Origin: Oscillospiraceae bacterium
Lineage (GTDB): Bacteria; Bacillota; Clostridia; Oscillospirales; Ruminococcaceae
Reading direction: 5' to 3'
DNA length: 10,381 bases
Assembly: GCA_020024175.1 (NCBI GenBank)
Contig: JAHHUB010000049.1
Coordinates: 1-10,381, forward strand
Translations under genes and position numbers: made by a program
Shown here: piece by piece, positions 1-7,419 of the stretch
Layout of the letters: each line of letters starts with the position of its first letter
Position numbering within the stretch: position 1 is the stretch's first letter
Notes under the pieces: generated by a model
Seen by the model: the letters and a program-made list of their open reading frames with translations, nothing else
What the model was told of the DNA's origin: nothing
Databases searched by the model: none

Positions 1-1132
1 TAATATCCCCCACACAAACATTAAAGAGGTTTCCTTGTTCATTTGTTGTAACAGTGTAACCCCGTGTTAAAACATTGAGAGGATTCAAACTCTCGAAAAT
101 CTTTGCTGTGTTTATTAATTCATTTTCTTTGGTTTTAATATATAAATTTATATTTTTTGTAAGACTTTTGGCGGAGTTTTTCAGAAATTCATCTTCTTTG
201 GAAATTCTGTTTTTAATAAGAGATGTCAAATATTCCTCAGTGTAATTTTCCATACCCTGCTGATAAAATGTCAGTTTTTCTTTGAGATTTCTTTTTATCC
301 TGACATTATAAGACTCAAGTTCAAAATAAATTTCCTCTGTATTTCTGCCTGCTGCTGCCGCTGCTGCACTTGGAGTGGCTCCTCTGTAATCCGCCGCAAA
401 ATCTACTAATGTATAGTCTGTTTCATGACCAACTCCTGTTATAATGGGAATTTTGCAGTTGTAAACAGCTCTTACAGTTTTTTCTTCATTAAAAGCCCAC
501 AAATCTTCCAGTGATCCTCCTCCCCTTGCTAAAATAATGAGGTCGCAGAGGTTTTCTTTTTCGATGTATTTTAAAGCTTTTGCTATGGTTTGGGCAGCTT
601 TTTCTCCTTGCACCAAAACAGGATAAACCCTGAGCTTTGCCACAGGGTAATTTTTTCCTAATACATATATAATATCTTGTAATGCTGCTGCTCTCGCCGC
701 TGTAACCACAGCGATATTCTCAGGGTATTTTGGGAGAGGTTTTTTGTGGTTTTCATCAAATAAGCCTTCTTCATAAAGCTTATTTTTTAGCTGTTCATAA
801 GCTAAATTCAACGACCCCAAACCATCGGGCTGCATATCGTTTACATAAAACTGATATTCCCCTGTTTTTTCATAAATTGACACATACCCATGAGCAATAA
901 CTGACATTCCGTTTTCAGGCATAAACCTAAGCAAACTCGCATAGGAAGAAAACATCACTGATTTTATGGCAGCATCTTTATCTTTCAGCGAAAAATAAAA
1001 ATGACCGGAACGATAGTGATTTACAAAATTGGAGATTTCTCCTTTTACATATAAATCCGACAGCAATTTATTTTCATCAAAAGTGCTTTTTACATATCTG
1101 TTAAGTGCCGAAACAGTTATAAGGTTATTCAT
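1..1132 (-). CDS. xseA: Exodeoxyribonuclease VII large subunit, C-terminus cut by window edge
   Basis: Large subunit of exonuclease VII, which with XseB degrades single-stranded DNA to short oligonucleotides in the cytoplasm. The ATG (1130-1132) opens an uninterrupted frame of 377 codons to the left edge; about 30 further residues would be expected. The N-terminus (MNNLITVSALNRYVK, then VKGEISNF and GHFYFSLKD) fits the OB-fold nucleic-acid-binding domain. The catalytic domain carries RGGGSLEDLWAFN at about residues 203-215 and GHETDYT at about 235-241, followed by an alanine-rich stretch after GATPS. The visible end reads LNPLNVLTRGY and then VGD, the typical C-terminal signature. It starts two bases after the nusB stop, so the two are co-transcribed and probably translationally coupled; AGGTAA inside the nusB end may be its ribosome site. 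xseB would be expected next, outside the window. Confidence 0.95.
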   Translation of the reverse strand, partial: MNNLITVSALNRYVKSTFDENKLLSDLYVKGEISNFVNHYRSGHFYFSLKDKDAAIKSVMFSSYASLLRFMPENGMSVIAHGYVSIYEKTGEYQFYVNDMQPDGLGSLNLAYEQLKNKLYEEGLFDENHKKPLPKYPENIAVVTAARAAALQDIIYVLGKNYPVAKLRVYPVLVQGEKAAQTIAKALKYIEKENLCDLIILARGGGSLEDLWAFNEEKTVRAVYNCKIPIITGVGHETDYTLVDFAADYRGATPSAAAAAAGRNTEEIYFELESYNVRIKRNLKEKLTFYQQGMENYTEEYLTSLIKNRISKEDEFLKNSAKSLTKNINLYIKTKENELINTAKIFESLNPLNVLTRGYTVTTNEQGNLFNVCVGDI

Positions 1133-1134
1133 TT

Positions 1135-1536
1135 CTATTTTTTACCTGTATTTTTAATATAAGCTCCCAAAATCCCGTTAATATAGGAAGCATCTTCTTC
1201 TACTGCATAGGTTTTTGCCAATTCCACTGCTTCATTAGCTGTTACACTGACAGGAATATCATCAAAACAGTTGATTTCGGTAATAGCCATACGCAAAATT
1301 GACAATGTGGTTTTAGGGAGACGGTTTATCTTCCATTTATGGGAATATTCAGAAATTATCTTATCTGCTTCTTCTTGATTTGCAATGGTTTTATCGCAAA
1401 GTTCTCTTGCAAATTCGTCAATTTCCAAATCTCTGCCCTCAACAGCATTGAAAATAATCTCATCAATACTGTCATCGCTGAAGATTTTTTCAAATATTAT
1501 TGAAAAGGCCTGTTCTCTTGCTTCATGTCTTGTCAT
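1135..1536 (-). CDS. nusB: Transcription antitermination factor NusB
   Basis: NusB binds boxA RNA together with S10 (NusE) in the rRNA antitermination complex. The 133-residue protein is of usual NusB length and all-helical in character. It begins with MTRHEAREQAFSIIFE, the family's arginine-rich RNA-binding N-terminus, and contains the typical later segments WKINRLPKTTLSILRMAITE (about residues 68-87) and IPVSVTANEAVELAK with INGILGAY near the end. The start is supported by GAGGAG upstream. It lies about 90 bases downstream of asp23, across a double hairpin, and ends two bases before the xseA start, an arrangement common in Clostridia. No promoter of its own is evident, so it is probably read from the asp23 promoter with partial termination at the hairpins. 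Confidence 0.95.
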   Translation of the reverse strand: MTRHEAREQAFSIIFEKIFSDDSIDEIIFNAVEGRDLEIDEFARELCDKTIANQEEADKIISEYSHKWKINRLPKTTLSILRMAITEINCFDDIPVSVTANEAVELAKTYAVEEDASYINGILGAYIKNTGKK

Positions 1537-1562
1537 AGAAGTTTCTCCTCAAATATTAATTT

Positions 1563-1606
1563 TGTTTTACGATAAAACAAGTCCTCACGCTGTATGCGGA
1601 GGACTT
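1563..1606 (-). terminator. Tandem hairpins between asp23 and nusB, probable attenuator
   Basis: Read on the minus strand, arms 1596-1606 and 1579-1590 form an 11-bp stem (AAGTCCTC plus CGC, one bulged T) with a 5-base loop. A T-rich tail (TTGTTTTAT) follows. That tail is itself the 5' arm of a second hairpin, TGTTTTA/TAAAACA with a 3-base loop (1563-1579). The first hairpin looks like a weak intrinsic terminator; the second overlaps its tail by one base and could modulate it. The likely effect is partial termination, giving more asp23 than nusB-xseA transcript. That last step is inference. Confidence 0.6.
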
Positions 1607-1626
1607 TGAATTAGCTGTGATTGCAA

Positions 1627-2007
1627 TTACTGAGCCGCAATAATTTCCGGTTCTCTTTCTTCAAATTCAATTCCCGCAACACAGATATTTACTCTTGAAA
1701 CTGTAATACCGGTCATATTTTGCACTGCTTCTTTTACAGCATTCTGAATTTTTTCCGATGTTTCAGGAATTTTTGCACCGTTTTTTAAAACCACATGAAT
1801 ATCAATAGTAGCAACATCATCAGAAAGATTGATTATAATTGGCTTTGGAGATTGTTTTTTCATAAGCCAACCCTTTATATTAGTGGTAAATGTTGCCAAA
1901 TCTGCAACGCCGTTTATTTCTTTTGCAGCAGTGCCGGCAATAGATGCAATTACTTCTTTGGAAATTTTAAGGCTTCCTGTCGGCTGTCTGTTTTCAACAT
2001 TACTCAT
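1627..2007 (-). CDS. Asp23/Gls24 family envelope stress protein
   Basis: Small Asp23/Gls24-family (formerly DUF322) protein of 126 residues. Characterised members in staphylococci are membrane-associated and tied to cell-envelope stress. In Clostridia a member sits just upstream of nusB, as here, and its precise role is not established. Recognisable family features are GSLKISKEVIASIAGTAAKE near the N-terminus, then NGVADL, a central IDIHVVLKNGAKIPE strand region, and the C-terminal VKEAVQNMTGITVSRVNICVAGIEF, which gives the alternating beta/helix pattern of the fold. The ATG at 2005-2007 is preceded by GAGG at a suitable distance. It has its own promoter and is the first gene of an asp23-nusB-xseA unit. 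The protein has no signal peptide or membrane segment. Confidence 0.9.
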   Translation of the reverse strand: MSNVENRQPTGSLKISKEVIASIAGTAAKEINGVADLATFTTNIKGWLMKKQSPKPIIINLSDDVATIDIHVVLKNGAKIPETSEKIQNAVKEAVQNMTGITVSRVNICVAGIEFEEREPEIIAAQ

Positions 2008-2059
2008 ATATCATTACCTCACTCGAAATAAATATTTTTATGCAATCAGTATGTATATT

Positions 2060-2087
2060 ATTATAACATAAAATTGTATATTAACAA
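2060..2087 (-). promoter_or_regulatory. Sigma-A-type promoter for asp23-nusB-xseA
   Basis: On the minus strand a -35 TTGTTA (2082-2087), a 16-base spacer and a -10 TATAAT (2060-2065) preceded by TG one base upstream (extended -10). The start of transcription would fall about 45 bases before the asp23 ATG. No regulatory palindrome was noticed. Confidence 0.65.
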
Positions 2088-2130
2088 GGTATTTTTATAA
2101 ATATTTTTTGAATTTTTTCGTATATTTTTA

Positions 2131-3465
2131 TCATTGCAAAATAGCGTTATTTGTATTTGAAAAATCAAGGGTTTTTAAATACTTGTTTTTTAAAACCAGT
2201 GTGAATATGGCACAAATTAATTCTGAAACTGCCACACCAAACCATACCATATCTTTTCCGCCTATCAGCACTGCAACTGCAATACCAACAGGAATTAATA
2301 TAAATCCTCGAAGAGATGATATGATAAAAGAGTATTTCGGTTTTTTCACCGCAGTAAAAAATCCCAGAGTAATTACATTAAATCCAATAACAAGGAAACA
2401 ATATGAGAAAATTTTAAGTGCTTTTACTGCATAAGAAATAAATTCATCACTTTCCCCGGAAATAAAAATATTTATAATACCTCTGCTGAAAATGCGGAAA
2501 ACAAAAAACAATGCCACTCCGCTGACAAATGCAGAGAAAATCCCCATTTTATAAAGTTTCTTTATGTTTTTCTTGTTATTTTCACCCAAAGCATAGCTGA
2601 TAAGAGGCTGTATTCCCTGAGAAATACCTGCCATTGTCATCAGCACAAGGTTAAATATGTAGGAAATAATAGTATAAATTACTACCCCGCTGTTGCCTAT
2701 TAGTTTAACAAGCACAATATTATACATAAATACAGTTACTCCACTGGAAACTTCCATTATACAGTCAGGAAGTCCCAAAGGAATAATAGTTTTGTAAACT
2801 GACAAATTAGGTTTTACTTTTACAAATTTTAAATTGGACTTTTTCCCCATAAAATGTATAAAGAAAATAATAAAAGATGTTACCTGTGATATACCTGTTG
2901 CCCATGCAGCACCATTTATACCCCAATTCAGCTTAATTACAAAAATATAATCAAGACCTATATTGGTAATAGCTCCCAAACACATACAGGCTGTTGCAAG
3001 TACAGGAAATCCATCGGTTTTTACAAGTACTTCCAGGCAATATGACAATATATAAAATATACTGAATGAAATAAGTATGCCCAAATATGATTTTACATAA
3101 TCCAAAGTTTCCGCATTGGCTCCAAGAAAATGTGCTATACCATCAAGATTAAGCATACCAAATAATGTTATAATCACTGATAAAACCGCTAAAACATAAA
3201 AATTCAGGGAAAACACCCTGTTTGCCTCATCATGATCACCTTTTCCCATAGCAACCGAAACCAAAGTCGAAGTACCTACTGTAAACCATAAAGCCAAACC
3301 AAACAAAACATTTACAAATGGCACCGATATATTTACCGCAGCCAATGCCAATTCGCTTACTCCGTTAGATACAAATATGCCATCCACCATTGTGTAGATT
3401 GTAAAAACCCACATTGAAACCACTGATGGAATAGCATATTTTAAAAACTTCTTTCCGATACTCAT
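2131..3465 (-). CDS. MATE family multidrug/cation exporter
   Basis: Integral membrane transporter of 444 residues, normal for the MATE (multi-antimicrobial extrusion) family. These use a Na+ or H+ gradient to expel cationic drugs or other organic compounds; the substrate cannot be predicted here. About twelve hydrophobic segments are visible, in two homologous halves. The first half shows the characteristic start (IPSVVSMWVFTIYTMVDGIF, then VSELALAAVNISVPF). The repeated GLPDCIMEVSSGVTVFMYNI around residues 232-251 opens the second half, and GISQGIQPLISYALGE near residue 285 is a classic MATE signature. The ATG at 3463-3465 is directly preceded by a stop codon in frame. The AGGAG at 3480-3484 is rather far away (about 14 bases), so initiation may be modest. 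It has its own promoter and sits between spoIIIAH and asp23, where many relatives have no gene. Confidence 0.92.
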   Translation of the reverse strand: MSIGKKFLKYAIPSVVSMWVFTIYTMVDGIFVSNGVSELALAAVNISVPFVNVLFGLALWFTVGTSTLVSVAMGKGDHDEANRVFSLNFYVLAVLSVIITLFGMLNLDGIAHFLGANAETLDYVKSYLGILISFSIFYILSYCLEVLVKTDGFPVLATACMCLGAITNIGLDYIFVIKLNWGINGAAWATGISQVTSFIIFFIHFMGKKSNLKFVKVKPNLSVYKTIIPLGLPDCIMEVSSGVTVFMYNIVLVKLIGNSGVVIYTIISYIFNLVLMTMAGISQGIQPLISYALGENNKKNIKKLYKMGIFSAFVSGVALFFVFRIFSRGIINIFISGESDEFISYAVKALKIFSYCFLVIGFNVITLGFFTAVKKPKYSFIISSLRGFILIPVGIAVAVLIGGKDMVWFGVAVSELICAIFTLVLKNKYLKTLDFSNTNNAILQ

Positions 3466-3517
3466 TTAATCACTTATGTCTCCTTTGCATAATATATTTT
3501 ACAGTTTTATGAAAAAT

Positions 3518-3546
3518 ATAATAGCACAGAAAGTATTTTTTGTCAA
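3518..3546 (-). promoter_or_regulatory. Consensus sigma-A promoter for the MATE gene
   Basis: On the minus strand a perfect -35 TTGACA (3541-3546), an exact 17-base spacer and a -10 TATTAT (3518-3523). Transcription would start about 45 bases before the MATE ATG. It lies downstream of the spoIIIA terminator, so the exporter is a separate transcription unit, probably expressed in vegetative cells. No operator-like repeat is evident. Confidence 0.75.
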
Positions 3547-3608
3547 ATTAGTTGAATATTTATAAATTTTATTATTTTAATCTGTTAATTAAATTTGTTG
3601 TGATTTAT

Positions 3609-3660
3609 AAAAAATTCAGCTTTTAAACCGCTGAAATATCACAGGTGATTTAAAAGCTGA
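3609..3660 (-). terminator. Intrinsic terminator of the spoIIIAC-AH operon
   Basis: On the minus strand a perfect 12-bp stem (TCAGCTTTTAAA, 3649-3660, with 3616-3627) encloses a 21-base loop that can itself fold (TCAC-CT-GTGA). Six T residues (3609-3614) follow almost directly. It lies about 130 bases past the spoIIIAH stop and separates the sporulation operon from the MATE gene. Confidence 0.85.
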
Positions 3661-3788
3661 TATATAATGAATTTAGTTTTCACAATTATAATATGCTTAG
3701 CTTGTTTTTTATGAAAATTGTTTTTATTTAGATATTTTAATGGTTCTCTCCTTTTCTGTTTTACTTTTATAACAACAAAGCCTGCCTA

Positions 3789-4361
3789 TTATTTGTTCAC
3801 CTCAATTATAGAAACATTATCCGAGGAAACATTAGTTTCTTTTGCAATAATATCCCATATTTGTGCAGTTTCATCTGCCAATAAACCCTGAGTCTTTATA
3901 ACTACATCGACTCTGTCATCATCTAAATAAACCATACAGTCCTCAAAACCTTTGGCTTTTATAAGATTTTCGATTTTACCCTCCACTTCAATGGCTTTGG
4001 CAAAAGCAGAGGCTTTTTCAGCCAGTTTGGTTTTCTCCTCGGTTCCTAAATTACTGTCAGATAAAACTTCTTTCAAAGTTGCTATGGCTTCATCACGGGA
4101 TTTGGTACGGGAAAGTTTGGCTTCTGCAAAATAAACTTTTTCTTTTGCTTCTTCCACTTTGCCTTCCACATATTTGGCATCTCCATAATTTTTGCCTTTT
4201 TTCTCTTTAGATTTATCTTCATTTACACTTTCCACCACGGAATTTGACGCTGCCAGTTCTTTACCTATATCAGCATATTGCCAGTTTAAATAAACTGCAG
4301 CACCTAACCCAAGTACAAGTGCCCCTAAAATAACCTCTCTTTTTCCGAATTTCTTTTTCAT
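3789..4361 (-). CDS. spoIIIAH: Stage III sporulation protein AH (SpoIIQ partner)
   Basis: Single-pass mother-cell membrane protein. In Bacillus subtilis its extracellular domain zips to forespore SpoIIQ across the intermembrane space and helps form the feeding-tube channel. I chose the ATG at 4359-4361 (190 residues) because GGAGG lies 8 bases upstream; an in-frame ATG 15 bases earlier has no ribosome site. The N-terminus is basic (MKKKFGKREV), followed by one membrane segment (about residues 10-25). A charged, lysine/glutamate-rich helical linker follows. The C-terminal YscJ/FliF-like ring domain includes GFEDCMVYLDDDRVDVVIKT and ends with NVSIIEV. It is slightly shorter than the B. subtilis protein (218 residues). 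Last gene of the operon, starting about 20 bases after spoIIIAG. Confidence 0.93.
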   Translation of the reverse strand: MKKKFGKREVILGALVLGLGAAVYLNWQYADIGKELAASNSVVESVNEDKSKEKKGKNYGDAKYVEGKVEEAKEKVYFAEAKLSRTKSRDEAIATLKEVLSDSNLGTEEKTKLAEKASAFAKAIEVEGKIENLIKAKGFEDCMVYLDDDRVDVVIKTQGLLADETAQIWDIIAKETNVSSDNVSIIEVNK

Positions 4362-4379
4362 GCTCAGTTCCTCCATATA

Positions 4380-4928
4380 TCATTCTGATTTTATTTTACT
4401 TACCGACACTTTCGTGGACGGTATATCCAAAACAGTAGTTACTATTTGGATAATTTCATTTTTTATAACAGGATCATCTCCCCCTTCACAAAGAACAGCC
4501 ACCCCTCTGATTTTAGGCTGGATTTTTCTTTCCACTAAAGCTTCTCTGCCGTTTTGTCCATCTATAACTATGTAATTACTTTCTTTGCTGTCTCTTTTTT
4601 GAACACTTTCGTTTTCATGGTTTTTTATATCTCTGGCTTCATCAAAACTGTTTCTCTCCTCAGCAGCATATTTATATTCCACACCGTTTTCCAAAGTTAT
4701 CATAATTTTGGTTTTACCCGCCCCATCTGTAAAGGATAGCATCTCCTCCAATTTATTTTCCATACAGATTATATATTCACTTTCTGTTTGAATTTCCTTT
4801 TCTTTTTCGGGTTTATGGCTAGTTTCCATAGAAGAAAAAAACAAAAGTGCTATTCCGATAAGACCTGCTGCAACTATATATTTTGTGAATTTATCACTTT
4901 TTAAAATCTCCTCCAATTTCATTTTCAA
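4380..4928 (-). CDS. spoIIIAG: Stage III sporulation protein AG
   Basis: Single-pass membrane protein; the B. subtilis homologue assembles a large oligomeric ring in the space between mother cell and forespore. About 182 residues, shorter than the B. subtilis protein (229). One membrane segment lies at about residues 17-32 (YIVAAGLIGIALLFF). A ring-building domain follows with ENKLEEMLSFTDGAGKTKIM and, at the C-terminal side, KIRGVAVLCEGGDDPVIKNE, a well-conserved family block. The start is ambiguous. A TTG at 4926-4928 has AGGAAG six bases upstream, while an ATG at 4920-4922 has poorer spacing but the better codon; the two differ by two residues. It overlaps the end of spoIIIAF by 35 bases, implying coupled translation. 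Confidence 0.93.
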   Translation of the reverse strand: MKMKLEEILKSDKFTKYIVAAGLIGIALLFFSSMETSHKPEKEKEIQTESEYIICMENKLEEMLSFTDGAGKTKIMITLENGVEYKYAAEERNSFDEARDIKNHENESVQKRDSKESNYIVIDGQNGREALVERKIQPKIRGVAVLCEGGDDPVIKNEIIQIVTTVLDIPSTKVSVSKIKSE

Positions 4929-5394
4929 ACCCCACTTCCTTTGTTTTTGATTTTATTCCCAAAGCATTTAATATTTCTTCTGCTTCTTTTTGCCCTCCTT
5001 CACAGTTTGGCGGCAAAATAATTTCAGCATAGTTTATTTCTACACTGTGGTCATTTTTTACTGTAACATTAACATTTATTTCATCTGCTATTATATTTAT
5101 GCTGATGAGTTCTCGATTTATTACTGATTTTATATTTTCTTCTACGGTTTTTTTTAAAATTTCATCAGCACGCTCAATTACTTTTGGGTTATATATTTTA
5201 TTTTCCGAAAAATCCTCTGAAAATAAATTACGCAAATCATTTTTTAAAGGAAAAGACAAAATCATCAGCATTATTATAAGACCTGTGATGAATTTCATGG
5301 CTTTTTCTCCGAATTTAGGCACTGCCCCTGCAAACACGGCACAAACAATGCTTATGCAACATAAGCCATAGGCAAAATTTCTGATTTTGTCCAT
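4894..5394 (-). CDS. spoIIIAF: Stage III sporulation protein AF
   Basis: Membrane protein of the SpoIIIA channel, 166 residues (B. subtilis 206). Two adjacent N-terminal membrane segments lie at about residues 8-26 and 32-48. A soluble domain follows that includes VKNDHSVEINYAEIILPP (about 113-130) and resembles the ring-building folds of AG and AH. The ATG follows the spoIIIAE TAA with no gap (TAAATG), and the 3' end overlaps spoIIIAG, so translation along AE-AF-AG is probably coupled. Assigned from position and topology as well as sequence; the soluble part of this family is poorly conserved. Confidence 0.9.
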   Translation of the reverse strand: MDKIRNFAYGLCCISIVCAVFAGAVPKFGEKAMKFITGLIIMLMILSFPLKNDLRNLFSEDFSENKIYNPKVIERADEILKKTVEENIKSVINRELISINIIADEINVNVTVKNDHSVEINYAEIILPPNCEGGQKEAEEILNALGIKSKTKEVGFENEIGGDFKK

Positions 5395-6522
5395 TTAAAC
5401 ACCTGCCCCTATAAATATGGCAATCCCTAATGAGATTACTACCATCACTGCATAAGCTGACAAAAAAGACAGAGTTATTTTCATAGCTTCACCACAGATA
5501 TTTAATATACTGCCAATTTCTTTTATGCCTAAAATTTCAAAAATAAACATAGATATTTTACAGGTTATATACCAAACTGCTGCTTTTATCACAGAGGGCA
5601 AAAGACAGATAAGAACCATACCAACACCGAAAATTCCCAAAGATGATTTAATGATTTTCAAGCAGATTCCCGCCGTACTAAAGGCATCTGATACTGCTGA
5701 ACCTATTATTGGTACAAATCCCGATATGGCAAATTTAGCAGTTTTTACAGCCAAATTATCAGTGGCAGTCCCCATAACGCTTTGAAGGGATAAAAATCCT
5801 GTAAACAAAAACATAATAAATCCCAAAAGCCATACCATAAAATTTTTTATAGAATTACCCACATTGGTTATTTCTGTTCTTTGAGAAACGGAACCTGCAA
5901 AACCCAGTGATATATATATTCCCAAAAAAGGTAAAGCAATTTTTTGAAGCAGTCCTGATGTAATATTGCATACTGCCAATACTCCCATATTGTATGCTCC
6001 AGCAGTTGTGGGCATACCTGACGAAACCATAACGGCTGATATGGAAGGAATCAGTGATGATATAAACACATTACAGTCCTGAGCTGCTTTTACTCCGGTT
6101 TTTATACAGTTTATTACAGGTGAAAGCAAAAACCCCGAAACACATAAAATTGCTGTGGTGCGAAAAATAGTTTCCGCCTGTTTTTCTCCGAAAGAATTCA
6201 TCAGTGTTTTCACTGCACCTATAAGTATTGCAGCAACAATGGTTTCTGCCATAACTTTTGATGGTTTTCGCAAACTATCGGCAGTATATTTTAAAGATAA
6301 GTTTACAACTTCAGATGGTTTCATTTTGAGTATATCCGAAAAACTGGGACTTTTTCCGCTGAATTCATAATAGCTTTTTTGCATTTCCCGTGGAATATTT
6401 CTGATAATTTCTTCACCTATTTCTTCTGCCTCATTTTCAAAGTTGTCATATGCAAGGGCTGTTACTGTACTTAATATAATCATAACTGTTACAATAATAA
6501 TTTTTATATATTTTAAAGCCAT
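5395..6522 (-). CDS. spoIIIAE: Stage III sporulation protein AE
   Basis: Polytopic membrane protein of the SpoIIIA complex, thought to contribute to the export-gate-like part of the channel. 375 residues (B. subtilis 399). It opens with a cleavable-looking signal sequence (basic ALKYIK, hydrophobic core, then ALAYDN at about residues 23-28). An acidic/amphipathic segment follows with KSYYEFSGKSPSFSDILKM, and from about residue 85 there are six to eight membrane segments. Typical family stretches are SSGMPTTAGAYNMGVLAVCN (about 166-185) and SGFVPIIGSAVSDAFSTAG (about 270-288). The ATG overlaps the end of spoIIIAD by 10 bases. No damage seen. Confidence 0.94.
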   Translation of the reverse strand: MALKYIKIIIVTVMIILSTVTALAYDNFENEAEEIGEEIIRNIPREMQKSYYEFSGKSPSFSDILKMKPSEVVNLSLKYTADSLRKPSKVMAETIVAAILIGAVKTLMNSFGEKQAETIFRTTAILCVSGFLLSPVINCIKTGVKAAQDCNVFISSLIPSISAVMVSSGMPTTAGAYNMGVLAVCNITSGLLQKIALPFLGIYISLGFAGSVSQRTEITNVGNSIKNFMVWLLGFIMFLFTGFLSLQSVMGTATDNLAVKTAKFAISGFVPIIGSAVSDAFSTAGICLKIIKSSLGIFGVGMVLICLLPSVIKAAVWYITCKISMFIFEILGIKEIGSILNICGEAMKITLSFLSAYAVMVVISLGIAIFIGAGV

Positions 6523-6902
6523 ATCAGTTTCCCCGCTAAATCTAAAATTCCTGCCAACAGTGGTGCAGAAAGAACCAGCAATGCAGTTTTTCCCGCCATT
6601 TCAACCTTGGAGGCTATGGCGGTTTCACCACTATCCCTGCATACATCGGCAGAAACCTGTGTCAAAAAGCATATTCCCAGCGACTTTGTGAGAATTTCCA
6701 AAAACCCTCTGCCTGATGAAACTCCATTCATTATGTTTTTCATAATATTTATCACAGGTGTCAGAGATTTGAGTATCCAAAACAGAATTATTGCCCCTGC
6801 TGTTATTGTAACTGCCAGTGCCATTTCTTTTTTATGTTGTTTCAGCACTACTGCCGCTACCATCGCAGCAAAAGCAATTCCTGTTACTTTTATAATATCC
6901 AT
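6513..6902 (-). CDS. spoIIIAD: Stage III sporulation protein AD
   Basis: Small membrane protein of the SpoIIIA channel, 129 residues (B. subtilis 133), with four hydrophobic segments. It starts MDIIKVTGIAFAAMVAAVVL and contains the conserved GFLEILTKSLGICFLTQVSA (about 68-87) followed by DVCRDSGETAIASKVEMAGK (88-107), which is near-diagnostic for AD. The AAAGGAGG immediately before the ATG supports the start. It lies 11 bases after spoIIIAC and overlaps spoIIIAE. AC and AD resemble each other in build and have been compared with export-apparatus inner-membrane components. Confidence 0.95.
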   Translation of the reverse strand: MDIIKVTGIAFAAMVAAVVLKQHKKEMALAVTITAGAIILFWILKSLTPVINIMKNIMNGVSSGRGFLEILTKSLGICFLTQVSADVCRDSGETAIASKVEMAGKTALLVLSAPLLAGILDLAGKLIWL

Positions 6903-6913
6903 TTTTCCTCCTT

Positions 6914-7108
6914 TTAAAGTCTGAACAGAGTTTTAACTGTAGTGAATAATGTATTAATTTGATTAATTATCATCATCAGCACTACAATCAGTCCTGCCAA
7001 AGTGGTCATCATTGCTTGTTCTTCTCTTCCTGAGCGAATCAGTACCTGATTTAATACCGCCACTATTATGCCTATGGCAGCAATCTTAAAAATTAAATCC
7101 ACATCCAT
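6914..7108 (-). CDS. spoIIIAC: Stage III sporulation protein AC
   Basis: Very small membrane protein of the SpoIIIA channel, 64 residues (B. subtilis 68). Two membrane segments, about 6-23 and 35-50, are joined by the conserved short loop NQVLIRSGREEQAMMTTLAG. The ATG at 7106-7108 is preceded by AAAGGGGAAG. This is now the first gene of a separated AC-AH unit. Its usual upstream partner spoIIIAB lies about 1.76 kb away, with a plus-strand tRNA and other genes between, so it needs its own promoter within 7109-7223. AT-rich sequence there (several TAATATT motifs) could hold one, but I cannot define it. Confidence 0.95.
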   Translation of the reverse strand: MDVDLIFKIAAIGIIVAVLNQVLIRSGREEQAMMTTLAGLIVVLMMIINQINTLFTTVKTLFRL

Positions 7109-7181
7109 GATTTTTCTTCCCCTTTCAGCTTGTCTTATTTTATAATATTAATATTATCTTTCTAATATTACTCAAAAAGCA

Positions 7182-7209
7182 TTGACTTAATTTAAATTTC
7201 TGATATAAT
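7182..7209 (+). promoter_or_regulatory. Promoter of tRNA-Ala
   Basis: A -35 TTGACT (7182-7187), a 16-base spacer and a perfect -10 TATAAT (7204-7209) extended by TG at 7201-7202. The mature tRNA begins 15 bases after the -10, giving a very short 5' leader. Strong vegetative promoter type, as usual for tRNA genes. Confidence 0.85.
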
Positions 7210-7223
7210 GAGGTCATGGATAT

Positions 7224-7299
<76 letters not shown>

Positions 7300-7310
7300 A
7301 ATTTCAATAA

Positions 7311-7346
7311 ACAAACCCCCGCTTCTTTTAAAAAGTGGGGGTTTGT
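7311..7346 (+). terminator. Hairpin downstream of tRNA-Ala, probable terminator
   Basis: Arms 7311-7324 (ACAAACCCCCGCTT) and 7333-7346 form a 14-bp stem with a single G-U pair and an 8-base loop, starting 12 bases after the tRNA CCA. The tail (TTTGTTGTATAAAG) has only a loose T tract, part of it inside the stem, so termination may be incomplete. Confidence 0.65.
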
Positions 7347-7351
7347 TGTAT

Positions 7352-7387
7352 AAAGAAAAACAGGAAACCATTTCTGATTTCCTGTTT
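7352..7387 (-). terminator. Terminator of the XRE/membrane-protein operon
   Basis: A perfect 10-bp stem, AAACAGGAAA (7358-7367) with TTTCCTGTTT (7378-7387), and a 10-base loop. On the minus strand it is followed by TTTTTC-TTTA, a good T tail. It lies 33 bases after the repressor stop and faces the tRNA hairpin, so the two transcription units end against each other. Confidence 0.75.
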
Positions 7388-7419
7388 AATATGTTATTGC
7401 GTAAGTGGTGAGTATTTAG

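Larger units (their letters stand above)
3466..3788. other. Intergenic region between spoIIIAH and the MATE gene
   Basis: This 323-base, very AT-rich stretch contains the spoIIIA terminator and the MATE promoter (listed separately). The remainder, 3661-3788, has no ORF that I can support. On the minus strand it carries a strong AAAAGGAGAG ribosome-site-like sequence at about 3750-3760, but only ATT and stop codons follow, so it appears to serve no gene. Confidence 0.7.

Noticed and set aside
3740..3765. Strong Shine-Dalgarno-like AAAAGGAGAG on the minus strand after spoIIIAH
   Set aside because: No ATG, GTG or TTG frame of useful length follows, so it does not mark a gene.
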